Source: Agrocybe praecox (lineage: Eukaryota; Basidiomycota; Agaricomycetes; Agaricales; Agrocybaceae). From it: DNA of 64,000 nucleotides. The stretch lies in contig OZ024852.1 in NCBI GenBank assembly GCA_964017145.1, positions 2,729,945 through 2,793,944 of the forward strand. The letters are read 5' to 3'. Position numbers and translations under genes: made by a program. Below the pieces are notes generated by a model. The model was given only the letters and a program-made list of their open reading frames with translations. It did not search any database and was not told the origin of the DNA. Of this stretch, positions 13,080-24,913 are shown in pieces (positions within the stretch are counted from its first letter, which is position 1; every line of letters starts with the position of its first letter).

Positions 13080-16000
13080 TCATTTGACCGGTTCGGCATG
13101 CAGAAGATCTAAAAAATAAAAACATAATGAAATGACCATTGATAACGTGGAGGAACACATATCTAATTACCGTTTGCGACTGCTTTATCTGCGTCCGTGA
13201 GCCCCGAATCGTGTGCTTCCAAGAAAGCATCGACCTAAAAAAGATGGTGAAAATCAAGATCGTACGACGTCAAAATTGCGAATATGTACCTCATCCATGA
13301 CCTGGTCATCATTGTCGTGACCTTCCCCAATCTCGTCGTCGTCGTCGTCGTCTTCATCCTTTACATCGTCGATCGCGAAATGTGTCCTTTCCATAAGTGC
13401 GGCGGCATTGACTGCCTTGAGCATAGGCATTGCAGATAGTGCACCGGTGTCGGGAACATTTTGGATCGGTGTACGGGGCTCCAGGGTTGGATCGACAGTG
13501 AGCGTTGAAGATGAAGAAGCTACGACGGTTGAAGTCTGGCTCGGGGTACTTGAGAGACTCATTTTGGATAACGTCTTCCTTAATGTTGGTGTTAGCAAAG
13601 ACTCGCGAGCTTTTGGCTCCTCTAATTTGGTATATCTTCCGATAGAAGGCTTATTAACCACCTGTACAAAAAAAAAAAGGGTGAGCTCTTTGTCCATAAT
13701 GCAACAAGCCCTGCTAGTGTTAGCCCATACCTGGTGTTTGCCAATTGTCTTTCCGATCTCATCAGTAAACATATTAAATATTTTCTTATTGCTATCAGTA
13801 GCAATCGATGACCAGAGATCTCCGAGAAGTCCACTGTTTGAGGAAGGAAGTTCCATCTCTGGAAGATGATGGAGTTTGAAGGATTCCGAGAGATCGGTCT
13901 CGAAAAATGACTCTAGAACTTCGTCTGCGAGGACAACCATGCGGAATCTGTGGGAGATATGTAAGTTTCACTGTAATGTTGGCAAATAAACTCAGTGAAA
14001 CTAACGTAGCCAAATTGAGGTACGGCTGGTTAGATGGAATAGGGGGAGGGGAAGATGGTCCTTCATTTTCGGGGACATTTTCAGGTTTAGGCAGAAGAGC
14101 ATCACCGTACTCGAACGCATTCGTCATGAAACGGCTGACTGCACCCAAGTACGCATCTCCAACTTCGTAGCGGAAGATGAACTGAGGAAAAAATAAGGAT
14201 AATACTAATTATACGGAGAAGACTGCTCACCAGGAAGGATTCAGAAAGCGTCAATACCTCATCTTTCGTCAAGTATCCATCTTTATTTTTATCATGTAAG
14301 TTGAAGAACCATTCAATGTTCTCCATCAGATCATTGAACATTACGCCATCAAGTCCTGAAACAAGGTCCTAAACTCGAATTAAGGACTGTGTCGAACGGC
14401 AGCTATGTTGCCCTGCAACGTACCTGGAAAGACAATGCACCGTGGCAACCTGTGTCCCAGAAGTAGAACAGTCGGTCGATAAACTCGTGTTCTGCGACTT
14501 CACGGTCAATCCTTTGCTAAGACACAGACATATAAGAATTAGTGAAAAATGGCGACAGTACATCTCTAAATCCGCTAACCTGGAATCCATTCATTACGAT
14601 CTTTTCATCCCGAGCCCATGTTGCAATTTCACTGAGAAATTGCCTGAAAGTACGGATCCCAATTCTTGTCTCAGGCTTTTCTTCGTGGCCATCAGCGGTT
14701 GTGAATAACGTTGGGGCTGGAGCAGCGGTAGGAAGTGGTGGAATGATACACATGGCTTTGTATAGTGCATCGTAGACAAGTCCGGCTTGCTCCTTGTTAA
14801 ATCTACCCAAACTACGCAAATTGCGAATAGCCCCTCGCTTTGCAAAGGACTCTATACTGTGAATGATTTCCCCTCTAAATCGCCGACGTTCAGACAGAAT
14901 TATTTCCTCTGTGATGATAGAGAATTCGCGGAAGGAGACGAGAAGTAGTTCTTGGAAAATAGTAATAGCACGCGCCCTTGGATCTGATGAATCAGGATGA
15001 GCCGAATTTCCCAGAGATGCGAAGTAATCTCTCATCAGGCTGAAAGTATGTGTGAGTATGACTTAAAAAAAAACAGGATCTGTGGAATGTATTACTTCAA
15101 GAATCCACCATCATCCTGGATTTGTAAAAGTTGTTCCCCATTGATTTTGAGGATCGCTAATAGTCTCGGTTAGATAAGAGTGAGTGCATTGTTGGTTCTG
15201 TGACCAACCTAGGCTGATGCCAACAGTTAGAACAATCCATTGCATAAATACTGCCCAGACTTACCCTACTTGGAACAGTACTTTAGGTCCCATACATAAG
15301 AAACAGTCGACAATTCGGAAAGCAAACACCATAGGCATGCTATTAATATACCTATTGACGCACCCTGATGAATCAACCATCTCTTAGGACAAGTTGACCG
15401 CTTACAAACTCAAAAACCATGGTAGAGAAGCAACTGAGAGTTGAACATCAACCAACTGGAAGTGGTCGTGTATGATGGGGAGGTATTTTTGAACTAATGA
15501 CTCGAAAACCCGTTGGTCCAGCAGTGTTCCGTGCATGGATGGGCTAAAATGTTTTCATTTAATATTATAGAGCAGTAGCCTCCAATACGAGTGCTTACGC
15601 GTAATATCCAGGAAGTAACCTGCCACACAACACTTCCAAAAGCCAGAAGGCCTGCTCTTCCGACATATAGCTGTACGTTGTAGGTTAGCAATGACCTCAC
15701 CATGGTAAGTTGTACTTGCATTAAAATTGCCGCGGCAAGTATGTTCATTGCTTGACAGTACCCAAGTTCTGGATTCATATATGAATAGGCTCTTAAGACA
15801 CGTCGCAGAGAATTGATTCCTTCTTCTGACTGGTATCCAGCATATTCCGGTAAACTTCGATGCAAGTCCTTTTCGATGTCGTCCGTGCTGGTATTGGTGG
15901 TACCTTTGTTCTCCTCCAACAATCTCTCGTAGTATCCAGGATTGGAGTAACGAAGGAAGATCGAACCTGAGAGTGTTTCCCACATTTCACCTCGTAACCT

Positions 16001-16980
16001 GTTCGGAAGGCCTACTTGAACTAGCCTTGTGCACTGGGGATAACGAAGAAGAGTTAAATTCCGACCATGATCTGAAATTAGTCATTAATCTTGGGAAGAC
16101 TACATTTTGAAAGAAACACGGACTCCTTAGATACGTTGTCCATAGTTTAATCTTGGAGGCTTCACGCAGTCTATGTATAAGTTAATTAGCAGTTGTATGA
16201 GTATGCCACTGAGACCTGTCCTCAAAGAACATAGTTCAAGGAAGAAGAGAGGCGTACTTCTTAGGATCTCCGGGAAATTTGAACTTCAGCCCTAGCCCAC
16301 CATGATAGCTAACCTCGTGTGTGCTGCCATCGTTCTCGTCGGTGATCAAACTACCGTCCTCGTGCTCATTATCAGCGGCATTCGAGTTCTCCGATACAAG
16401 GACTTCAGAATAGCATGTCTTGACAAAACCCTTGACCAATTTCATTTGTCCTCGTTGCAGTTCCACCTTCAACGCATCCCGTAGCATTGAACAGAAGAGA
16501 TCAGCCGTTGGGCGCAATGATGTCAATTGTACAATCTGGCATTCAATTTTGAATTAAAGTAGACTGTGTGTGTTGTTAATACTCACAACTTTCATGCCAT
16601 GCCATGTTAGAAGACTCAGAGCGTAAACTCCAGCGCGCGCATTCAGCCGTTCCACCCGTCTGATAGTAGATAGGGGTATAGTGAACCGGACGGACTTCTT
16701 GTCAAGAGAGGAGAAAGCAAGATATGGTGGTATGATGTGTAATTTCCCGGCCTATTCGATGCGAATTAGATGCTAATTCTATCCTGACAGCAGGCGGGTG
16801 GCTCACATAAGAATCCTCTGCTTCTCCTAAGCTCAACACGGCATTGATATCCATTCGATCCTGAACATCTTTCTCGCTTGTGTTTAAAGATTCTAGAGGA
16901 GGTAATGAGAAGAATATTTGAGTGAGTTGTTCTTTAGTGGGCTCCTTGAAGTGACGAAGAGCTGTCGAGATGGTGGACAT
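13080..16980 (-). CDS. GRAM-TBC-EF-hand Rab GTPase-activating protein (Gyp2/Mdr1-like)
   Basis: A GAP that switches off Rab GTPases on membranes. Starting at 16980 (MSTISTALRHFKEPTKEQL), a GRAM-type lipid-binding domain reads AGKLHIIPPYLAFSSLDKKS then VRFTIPLSTIRRVERLNARA, followed by TSLRPTADLFCSMLRDALKV. The TBC domain begins at LPNRLRGEMWE (about 16000) and keeps both catalytic elements: the arginine finger motif IEKDLHR and the glutamine finger in GYCQAMNI. A C-terminal EF-hand loop (DKNKDGYLTKDE, about 14260-14300) and an acidic Asp-run linker (13340-13360) follow, the architecture of fungal Gyp2/Mdr1 and animal TBC1D9. The last exons end VDAFLEAHDSGLTDADKAVA plus NDLLHAEPVK with stop at 13080. 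About a dozen introns. An additional upstream N-terminal exon cannot be excluded. Confidence 0.9.
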
Positions 16981-17989
16981 TTCTCCTCCGTTGACAGTGA
17001 CGTTGATTCGAGAAAATCAAACTTCTTTACACAGGATCGTTGTAGGTCAAACTATGTGTGGTCGTCGTAATCCAGGAATCAGCTCGAGCTGTTGTGGTGC
17101 TTGTAGTAAAGGGCCAGGGGCCTTCAAGGCTCAAGGCAAGTCGGCGCCGCTAAGAAATCAGGTCACGTGAAACATCAATTCGGACAGATCGCGTCAAGTC
17201 GCGTCTAAATTAAGGGGATACTTCACATTCTGTAAAACTTGAATGTGACGAGAAAGATCAGAAGATTCCCCTCTTTCGGCACAATCTGGCGGGTCTCATC
17301 CTCCAGGATCCATTTCCCATTTATTTGTGTTGCCTTGGATAGCCCCACCGCCCAACGCACAGCAATTAGTCAAAGCTTGTACATCTAATACGTAGTACTA
17401 GAGTATCGTAGGAGTTTCTCTCAATCAGCACAGATCAGTTTAAGCTTATGATTCGATATTGCAAATATCTTTATGTTGTTGCGGTGCAAGTCGTCAATCT
17501 ATTTGTTCACTGGTCAATAACTATAAGCACCATGGATTATTATTAGAGTATAGAAGGGGCTGTTCGTCTATTACTAGCTGTTTGTAAGTGTGAGCTGACC
17601 ATACTCGTATCCATTTGTCTATTAAGGCGTTGGTTTGGGCACCAGAAGGGTAATCCAGTGAAAGCAAGCTGTCTGTCGTTTTGTTTATCTTTGCTATCGC
17701 ATTTTATACTAGTCACGTTGTCGACACCACTCTCTGTACTTTCCCAAATGTGATGTCACTGATGATTAAATCACATATATGCATATCGTAGAATAGTGCA
17801 CCATGCACGACATTCTTAGCCAGTGCAGAGTATTGGGCTCTGGAGGTTAACAAATGTCTTCGAAGGTCAAGATGTTGAGGGTAAGTCAAGTAAGGATCGA
17901 GCACGCTTCAGCCTCGTTGCTGAGTACAATATGATCATATATAAGAGCCACTAAAAGACCAAAAATCGCAGTAATTTGGTGTGCAGGTC
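16981..17989. promoter_or_regulatory. Intergenic, upstream of the Rab-GAP gene
   Basis: About 1 kb between the start of the Rab-GAP gene and the 3' end of the TMEM170-like gene. A GC-richer block at 17040-17200 probably carries the Rab-GAP promoter. The rest shows no ORF of note. Confidence 0.4.
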
Positions 17990-18795
17990 TCAGATAATTT
18001 CAACTATAGAAGGCCATACACTTCAAAGCGAAGCAATCAACACACGAGTGATATCTTTGAACAAAAATAGATCTAACCTCAGCAACCCAACAACAACCTG
18101 CATCACTGCCAGTAAGAAGGGTATCCATCTAGAAAAGATCCACAATGAAAGAAATCGTCAGCATGATTTTCAAAGAGGGAGGAGACACACAACGCCACCT
18201 ACGTCGACATGTTGAAATTACCAGCTTTGTATAGCGCAGCAGTGACGAAACCAGTAACTGCAGACCCGATGACAGCGCCCGCGACACTCAATATCAGAAA
18301 CGTCAGCAAGACAATAATCGCGAACGTGACTCTTGATCGACGTTGAACCGTTCGTGTGAGGGGTTTGTTTGAGGGTTGGGTATGGGTATGGGTATACAAT
18401 TGTGTTTGTGAACTTTGTGGAGCAGCACCACTTGAATATGATTCACGAGGAGTTATTGGGAATAGTAGGTATGTTTCATGGTTCTTGAAATTCACGGCAG
18501 AAGCCTTTCGTGGTGGTGGTGGCGAGGCGTAATTCCAGAATGCATACAAGCCGCAAGCAAGAAATATAGGTGTGTAGAAAATTAGGGTCCAATACAGCGT
18601 GAATCTGAAAACGTCTGGGTAGCGGTGAAATCAGCAGTCTATCGTCATTTGAAGATTAGATAGTCTACCATTGGCATGATAAAGATAAGCTCCTCCCGGT
18701 TGTATGGGTGAATTATGCTCAATATGGTTCACTTCGAGCCCTGGGTTGTACAGAGAGGGCCAAGGTGGTGTTGTAGTTTGAAAGTCCGTCGACAT
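17990..18795 (-). CDS. TMEM170-family integral membrane protein
   Basis: A small multi-pass protein of the TMEM170 family, whose animal members shape endoplasmic reticulum sheets and the nuclear envelope. Four exons, all joined by GT-AG: 18669-18795 (MSTDFQTTTPPWPSLYNPGL), 18203-18614 (DVFRFTLYWTLIFYTPIFLA, then a Ser/Thr/Pro-rich loop, then FAIIVLLTFLILSVAGAVIG with SAVTGFVTAALYKAGNFNMS), 18078-18128 (TWIPFLLAVMQVVVGLL) and 17990-18020 (SVWPSIVEII and stop). The GFVTAALYKAG-x-NMSTW-P block is the family's hallmark. The last two exons are only 51 and 31 nt and would be missed by simple ORF calling, which would end the protein at the stop in intron 2. Expected topology is three to four helices. 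Confidence 0.82.
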
Positions 18796-19540
18796 GAAAT
18801 GACAAGCGAAGCCAACGCCAATTGTCCAGAAAAATGCGATTGATGAGTTGTTCTGGCTATATAGAACACTTCAGTAGAGATTTGGATGCTGCGAACTTCA
18901 TATTACCCCGCAAAAAGGAATGCGGGGAACGAGAATGGACAACAGGGTACAACAGGTTCAAGTTGAAGATCAAGCGCTTAGCGCGACAAATCTTGCCACA
19001 TGCGGAGAGCATCACGTGCATGACCCTTGTGACGAGACTCAGATTAGATCAAGATTACTTTAATACTTAGATGCATACATACATATGTTCAAGTTAATCT
19101 CTGCTCTTCGACTCACAGAAAGTAACAAATTCATTGACCAGGCTTGAAGTATGTAAAGACGCAACATATTGTATATTGTCGCATTAGTCCGCATAAAGTA
19201 CAAGCACCCCCAAATCGTAGGGAGGGTTCAGTAAATAATTTACACAGCACGACAACAAATTGACAGAGCAGGAAAGCATATGGGATATAAAAGTAGATCA
19301 AGGAGGGAAGGGTTTAATACAGGTTTTACATGCATAAATCTCTCATTAGGAGAGAGGTCTTGATGAAAAGAACGTGGGCAATAATTAAAAAGGCTTCCGA
19401 CTGCGCTGCACCGTATTGTATCTGACAGTGCTTGAAGATCGAATAGAGTGTAGTATAGTAGACAAATGGTGATACATGCTAGGGTGTTTCTGAGGGCGGG
19501 CGTAGGTTGACAGTTTCGTAAATTCGTGGCTATGCTATAT
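18796..19540. other. Intergenic, about 750 bases
   Basis: Holds the upstream region of the TMEM170-like gene and the 3' flank of the F-box/LRR gene. ORFs here (18822-19070 plus, 19240-19617 minus) look random. A CACGTG-like site (atcacgtgcatg) lies near 19012. Confidence 0.4.
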
Positions 19541-21340
19541 TTAATCAAATAAGCCTTCCGTGACGTCAAAGGGGTTCCTAACGGCGGAGTGAGTAATAGC
19601 GGTACGGTCAAGAACAATTACAAACCTATTACGCTTTCTCACGATTCCGTAGCTAATATTTTCTTGGAATTCGCCTGTGCGTGTAATAACGATTTCCTTC
19701 AACGGATCCCAGTTTCGGTGCTTATCAGCACGGTCCAACACACGAAGATTGGGACAGGTCTGGACAAGAGCCAGAATGACTTGGTGCAGTTCGTCCTTAT
19801 CGTGCGACACAGAATGCCAGAGACCGAGCCCGCGGAAAATCTCAAGTTTGGGAAACATTGGGAGGATCTCAAGCCACATTGCCTTCAAATGTATAAGTAA
19901 TCCCATAAACCAGAGTCATAACCAATAAAAACATACCTTGGTTACGAGGATTGGGAGTAGGGAGTCTGGCGGCATATACATGGACGGCAATAGAAGCCAT
20001 TCGATGTTCGGGAACGTGTCTGCTATTTCATGAAGAGTATCAAGGCTATCGAAGTTAGAGAGTTTAAGTCGGCGAAGGTTATTTGGTTGTATGCATTTCA
20101 GTTCCAAAAGAGTATGAGCATCCAGAGCGTAGACATCCAAGTTTTCAATATTCCTACGTATCATTGGCAGTACGGCGGTGGGTTCAACATCTACTGGGAC
20201 TGGGATAGTATTTGCAAGGGGCGTCGAAGGAGGGGTGAATAGGCTAGCAGCAGCCTGAGAAGAGCCAAAGCTTGGATCATTGAGTGCCATGATGAACTGC
20301 CTGTTTGATCGAAGGGATTTAAGATTAGGAAGAGCGCCCGCGGATAATTGTGGCATTCCAAGCGGCAACCAGTGAAGTACCTCGATGGTAGGATGGTTCT
20401 CAAGAAAAAGCGTCCGCGAACGATCCAGAGCCAAAGAAATTGCAGCATTTTGAAGCACTAATTTTAATTGCTTCAGCTTGGGTAAATGACATTCTGCGAG
20501 ATGAGGGAATTCCATTGGGACATGTAGGCACTGTGAAAAGGCAATTAACATCTACATAAAAAACGTGTCTGGAAACACGCACCTCGAGGTTCGGAGATTG
20601 AGCCAGGAGCCTCTGGATGTGCTTCGAGTTCCCAACTTTGGCCCAAGATATTCCTTCAAGTGACAGAGAAAGTAGATTGCTCAGTTTCCATCCCTAAATC
20701 ACCAGTTCGTATGAATAGATTCGTTATCAATCAGTGACCGAGCGCTTACGGGGTAGGTGATGCCCATGGCATCAATGTGGGAACTAAGGGCATGCATAGC
20801 AAACATTCCCTTGAATGAAACATGCTCCAAGCGAGGTAGATTAGACAGAGCGGCCAAAATGGAATTCTCGTGTGCGGGGTGGGATACTGGGCGCTGTTGG
20901 CCTTGGACGTTTTTCCACGACCAGGTGAAGGTATGCAGGCGGCACATGTGGCTGAGAGCCTTGCAGATATTGCGTATCCTGACGCTCTCTTCTGCGTTGT
21001 CGGCGGCTCCATCGAGTTCGTTGTCAATAAGACTGGTGGGATGATGATCAGCAGCCAAGAAATTGGTGCGTTCACAGATGTGAACTTCCCGCACATTGCG
21101 AGCCAGATCTGCTCGACGTGCTAGATGGGCCCACATTTCTGGAAGTGTGTGTCGAACGCGCAGTATCCGGTACTGCGTATGGTTGGGTACAACCGTTGCT
21201 GCACATATCCGCGAAGTAAGAGCAAAGGCTACCAAATCTCTGTGCTCATCGAGCTCCGAAACTATTTCTTCCAGAATTTCATCGGGAAGACGGCAAAGAT
21301 GTGACAAATCCTTCCCTTGCTTCAACGCAAAACGAGACAT
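19541..21340 (-). CDS. F-box protein with leucine-rich-repeat-like body
   Basis: A probable substrate adaptor of SCF ubiquitin ligases. The F-box is near the N-terminus (LCRLPDEILEEIVSELDEHR followed by DLVAFALTSRICA). The body contains repeated Leu-rich strands such as LPRLEHVSFKG, LPNLKSLRSN, PNNLRRLKLSNFDSL, FPNIEWLLLPS, FPKLEIFRGLGLW and CPNLRVLD, giving a curved LRR-like solenoid as seen in many expanded agaric F-box families. At least four exons: the first ends near 20745 and the second covers 19940-20530. The last ends NPFDVTEGLFD at 19541. A 50-nt segment near the 3' end (about 19576-19625) can be read either as coding or as a GT-AG intron. The substrate cannot be predicted. Confidence 0.8.
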
Positions 21341-23480
21341 AGATCAAGAAAGAAAGGAAAAGGAAAAGTGAATGAAGAAAACGAAGAGTTGGACCCGGAC
21401 TTTGAGGGTGAAGGAGAACGACCGAGTGTGGATACTTTGGGAATAGGGCGGCTTGGTCTTGTTATATTCAGTTCCCAATGCCTTTTGATTCTTCCCCCGT
21501 TAAGGAACTTTGAACAGTGTTGACTAAGGACTTCTTTATTTCTCCGGGTAGAAATCTTGCTGAATTGATCCTTTTCAGGATAACAGTGCACGATGAACAA
21601 ACGAGTGACTGTGGGCGGGGTGAATGACACTGAATGTAGGCGAATAAGCCTTGTTCTTCGAAATTCACACCCTTCCTCATGTCTTCGCGTTGCTTGGAGA
21701 CGGATGTTTGGAGACCTTCAAAAAATACAAGGTTGAATACAATGCTGCAACGAGGCATTGATAGTCTCTGGTCGTACGTCCTGTAGCGTTTGCATAAAAT
21801 TCTCGAGGGGTCGCTTTCGGTCTTGAATGCAAAGCGCTCTTATTAAGCAGTGAGCACTAGTCTGAGTAAATCGGGATTGTTGGCCCGTAGACTTTTAGTT
21901 TGTTGCACCTCAGGTAGTGGGTGTAAAGCTGGGTGTAGGTACCATCCATATGGGGCGATGTTCTGATTATAGCCCTGCAGTTTGATCAGTCCACATAGTT
22001 CGACGCCCAATTACACTCATCCCAGTGTCATGGAGGACGCACTGCAAGAAACACAGATGGGGATCATAGACAGATATATGGTTTTCCGGTCAGAGAACAA
22101 TGAGACGATCTCAGAATTCAGAACAATGTGTTGGGACCTTTCCATAAAAATAATGGTTCCTGTTCTTTTCGAGCTTTCGCAATGGGTACTTGGAAATTTT
22201 AGACTTCGCTGATTCGTCGTGTGTTGCCGGTTTTGGTGAGTGAGTGGCTTGCGATGAAGGGGGGAAATGGGTAGGATCCAGGGTTTGACGCGTGTATATA
22301 GTAAATACTGTTGTGATGGGACTCAATTTAAGCCCATTGTGCTTATGTATGTAGGGGAAGAAGATAGACTATGAGCTTTACCACGCATAAAAGGTCCGAT
22401 ATGGGTCTGCCCCTTTTCGGGTTAATCTCGTCCGGGTTATCGCCGAGACTCTCAGCCACCATCTCTCACAGTGTGAGGTGAGTCATAGGACGAGAAGTAC
22501 CGACAGTTAATGATATTATTGGATTTCCCCCACAAGATGTACGAGAAAGAGCAAAGGACAGTATGGCATTATAATCAAAAGCTAAATTATATTATTTAAT
22601 TGTTGAAAAGTAGATGAAATAATCACAGAGTCTGTATCGCAACTCTTAGCCCATTAGGTTTGCATATACAGCATCAAACGCACACCACGTACAACAAGAG
22701 TCACTGGTGCTCCATATTCACCAGAGAATGCGTCCATATCACCCCCTGCATACAGTATTTCTCCTTGGACAAAGAAATACGTGTTCGCCGCGCCTGGACA
22801 TATATATCAGACCAGTCAATTTGTCGCAAAAATGATTTACTCTGTAGATGGACACACCTCCCGAAAATTTCATCCAAGAAGCACTCATCGCTCCTGTTCC
22901 GAATTTTATTTTCCACTGCAATCCCCGTGCATTAGGAATGGTAGCTAGGTCAAAGAAGACAAAAACTGCTCACCACAACCGTCTCGACAGGCACGCGAGA
23001 AATATGTAGAATCCGTATACGAGTTGTCGCATACCATTGGTGTGAACCCGGAAGATGCTGGAGGGGCAGCGGTGTGGAGGTAGCTGCACGCAAATTTTTT
23101 TGAAGAGTTCGCTCTTCTATTATGTGCGAACTTGTAAGAATCTGAGCCAATTTCCGTATCGATTTTATCACGTCCTTGAACAAGTCCCAATATATGGGGT
23201 GTCGTGTTGACATCGGAACCCTATTACATTCCATCCCAAATCAATCGATTCACGCTGGAATTGAAATTCAAAAAACGTAGTACCGCGATGGTAAGGCGCA
23301 AATCAGATGCTTCCGCAGTCGTAGGTGGCACCGTCGTCGATGTGATGGCAGCGTTCATCAAATTTTGGTCAAGGGTGCAGTAAAGGCCTTCCGATTCCCA
23401 GAACAACATCGTTGTTAGAATTTCGAACTTGTAAAACACCACTACGGGTAACGACAGGAGTACTAGATGACTTCGACTGT
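21341..23480. other. Poorly resolved 2.1 kb stretch
   Basis: Directly after 21340 lies the promoter of the F-box gene. Scattered minus-strand reading frames between 22690 and 23440 (for example VLQVRNSNNDVVLGIGRPL near 23390-23445 and SSGFTPMVCDNSYTDSTYFS near 22990-23060) may be further exons of the putative secreted protein that starts at 23795. I could not join them into one frame with confidence. Confidence 0.3.
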
Positions 23481-23795
23481 TTACGCTCCACGTATTAAAA
23501 GGTCGATTTCATGAGCACAGTCCCTTTTTTCGCTAACGAACCCTGCGGGACGTCGCTGAGGAGCCTCGAGAGGTAAGCCGCACATAAGTCTATGAGAATT
23601 TCTCAGTTTCGTATTCTTGTTTTCAAAGGTAGAAGCAATGGTTGTTAAAGGACGCGAAGTAGCAAATTGTGGGGACATAGGACAGTGTTCCAGCCTGTTG
23701 CATCCTGATATATTGTTTACTTGCTCTGCAAGCAATGATGCCCCTCGGATGGCACAAATCAAAGAAGCCACAAGAATAAATGATGAAAAGCGCAT
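23481..23795 (-). CDS. Putative first exon of a secreted protein
   Basis: Not recognised. The ORF starts with a good signal peptide (MRFSSFILVASLICAIRGAS followed by LLAEQ), and the mature part contains several Cys residues. It ends DLLIRGA. A possible 44-nt intron (gtaaacag to acccgtag) would join RGA to GVLQVRNSNNDVVLGIGRPL, suggesting a longer multi-exon gene running toward 22.7 kb. This could equally be a chance ORF. Confidence 0.3.
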   Translation of the reverse strand: MRFSSFILVASLICAIRGASLLAEQVNNISGCNRLEHCPMSPQFATSRPLTTIASTFENKNTKLRNSHRLMCGLPLEAPQRRPAGFVSEKRDCAHEIDLLIRGA

Positions 23796-24913
23796 GATGT
23801 ATGGGTAAGTTGCGAGAGGGGAAAGACTCGGAGAGTGTAGGGCTCAAGATGACGAGAGCTCCTTGATAAGAGGGCTTATTGGAGATTGGAGATTACAATA
23901 TACTGACATCTTCTTGCATCTATCAGAAGCCATATCAGAAGTCGACCTAGCCATATGATTATCCTGTGGAGGAAGTACCAGTGCCAAATCAGTGCTGACC
24001 AGTGTTAGTCTAACAAGAACCAACAGGAATTTGAGACATTCTTCGCCTATGCGCGGAGAGTGCTTGAACCTTGGTCCTGCAACACTCAGCTAACGCTTAC
24101 TCCATAGGGCATAATAAAAAATAGTTGAGGGCGTGAAGGTAGGTGATCGCCCAATGATCGCCTGGAGTTTACCTGCGACTCTATCACGTGTCGACGTTTT
24201 CTGTCTGGACTATTCCCAAATACGGTGATTTTCGCCAAATATGGTAGTTTTCAGTTAGTGCTCAACCATATCCCGGTTACCTGACATCATAGGCGTCAAT
24301 GCCAGTACACTGTCAGCTTTCCGTGGACGGACTGATCCAACTTCAAGGAAAGCGTAAAATATCTGAAAGGTAGAATAATATCGATATAATAAGTATAACT
24401 ACTATGACAACTCATGATAATGCGGCACGGATACAAATACAAATGATGCTATGATGCTATATTGTTTTCTTTCATTCGTTCTATGTATGTATTTCTTGAT
24501 TCGTCCATCCCTATCCCTCCCCGCGAGACCACCCACTGACGCTCAACTCTATCTTATGGACTTGACAGAAACACATTGTTCGGCACTATCTCGATTGCCA
24601 TCCTGACGCAATCCGTGAGAGATTTCGACCCCTAAATCAATGTCCGATATCGATTGGTAATTTGTGTGCTTCACGGCCTTTCCCAGCTCAAACCTCAACC
24701 GTGGCTATGGCGAGGATCATGGAGCTCTCGACCAACGAAAGGCACCTCGAAATGGAATCTTGCAGGGAAGCGAGGCTATTTGCACCTGGCGGGGGGAAAA
24801 AAACAAGAGTACCAAATGAAAATCTCGAGAGGTTCGTTTGCTGTTTGATATTCTTTCTTCGTCTTCCGAATGCTCCCCTATCCCCCAAACACCGACATGA
24901 CCAATCCATATGA
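23796..24913. other. Intergenic, about 1.1 kb
   Basis: No convincing gene. It includes the short direct repeat atgatgctatgatgctat near 24443-24460. The 3' flank of the next minus-strand gene begins at 24913. Confidence 0.4.
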
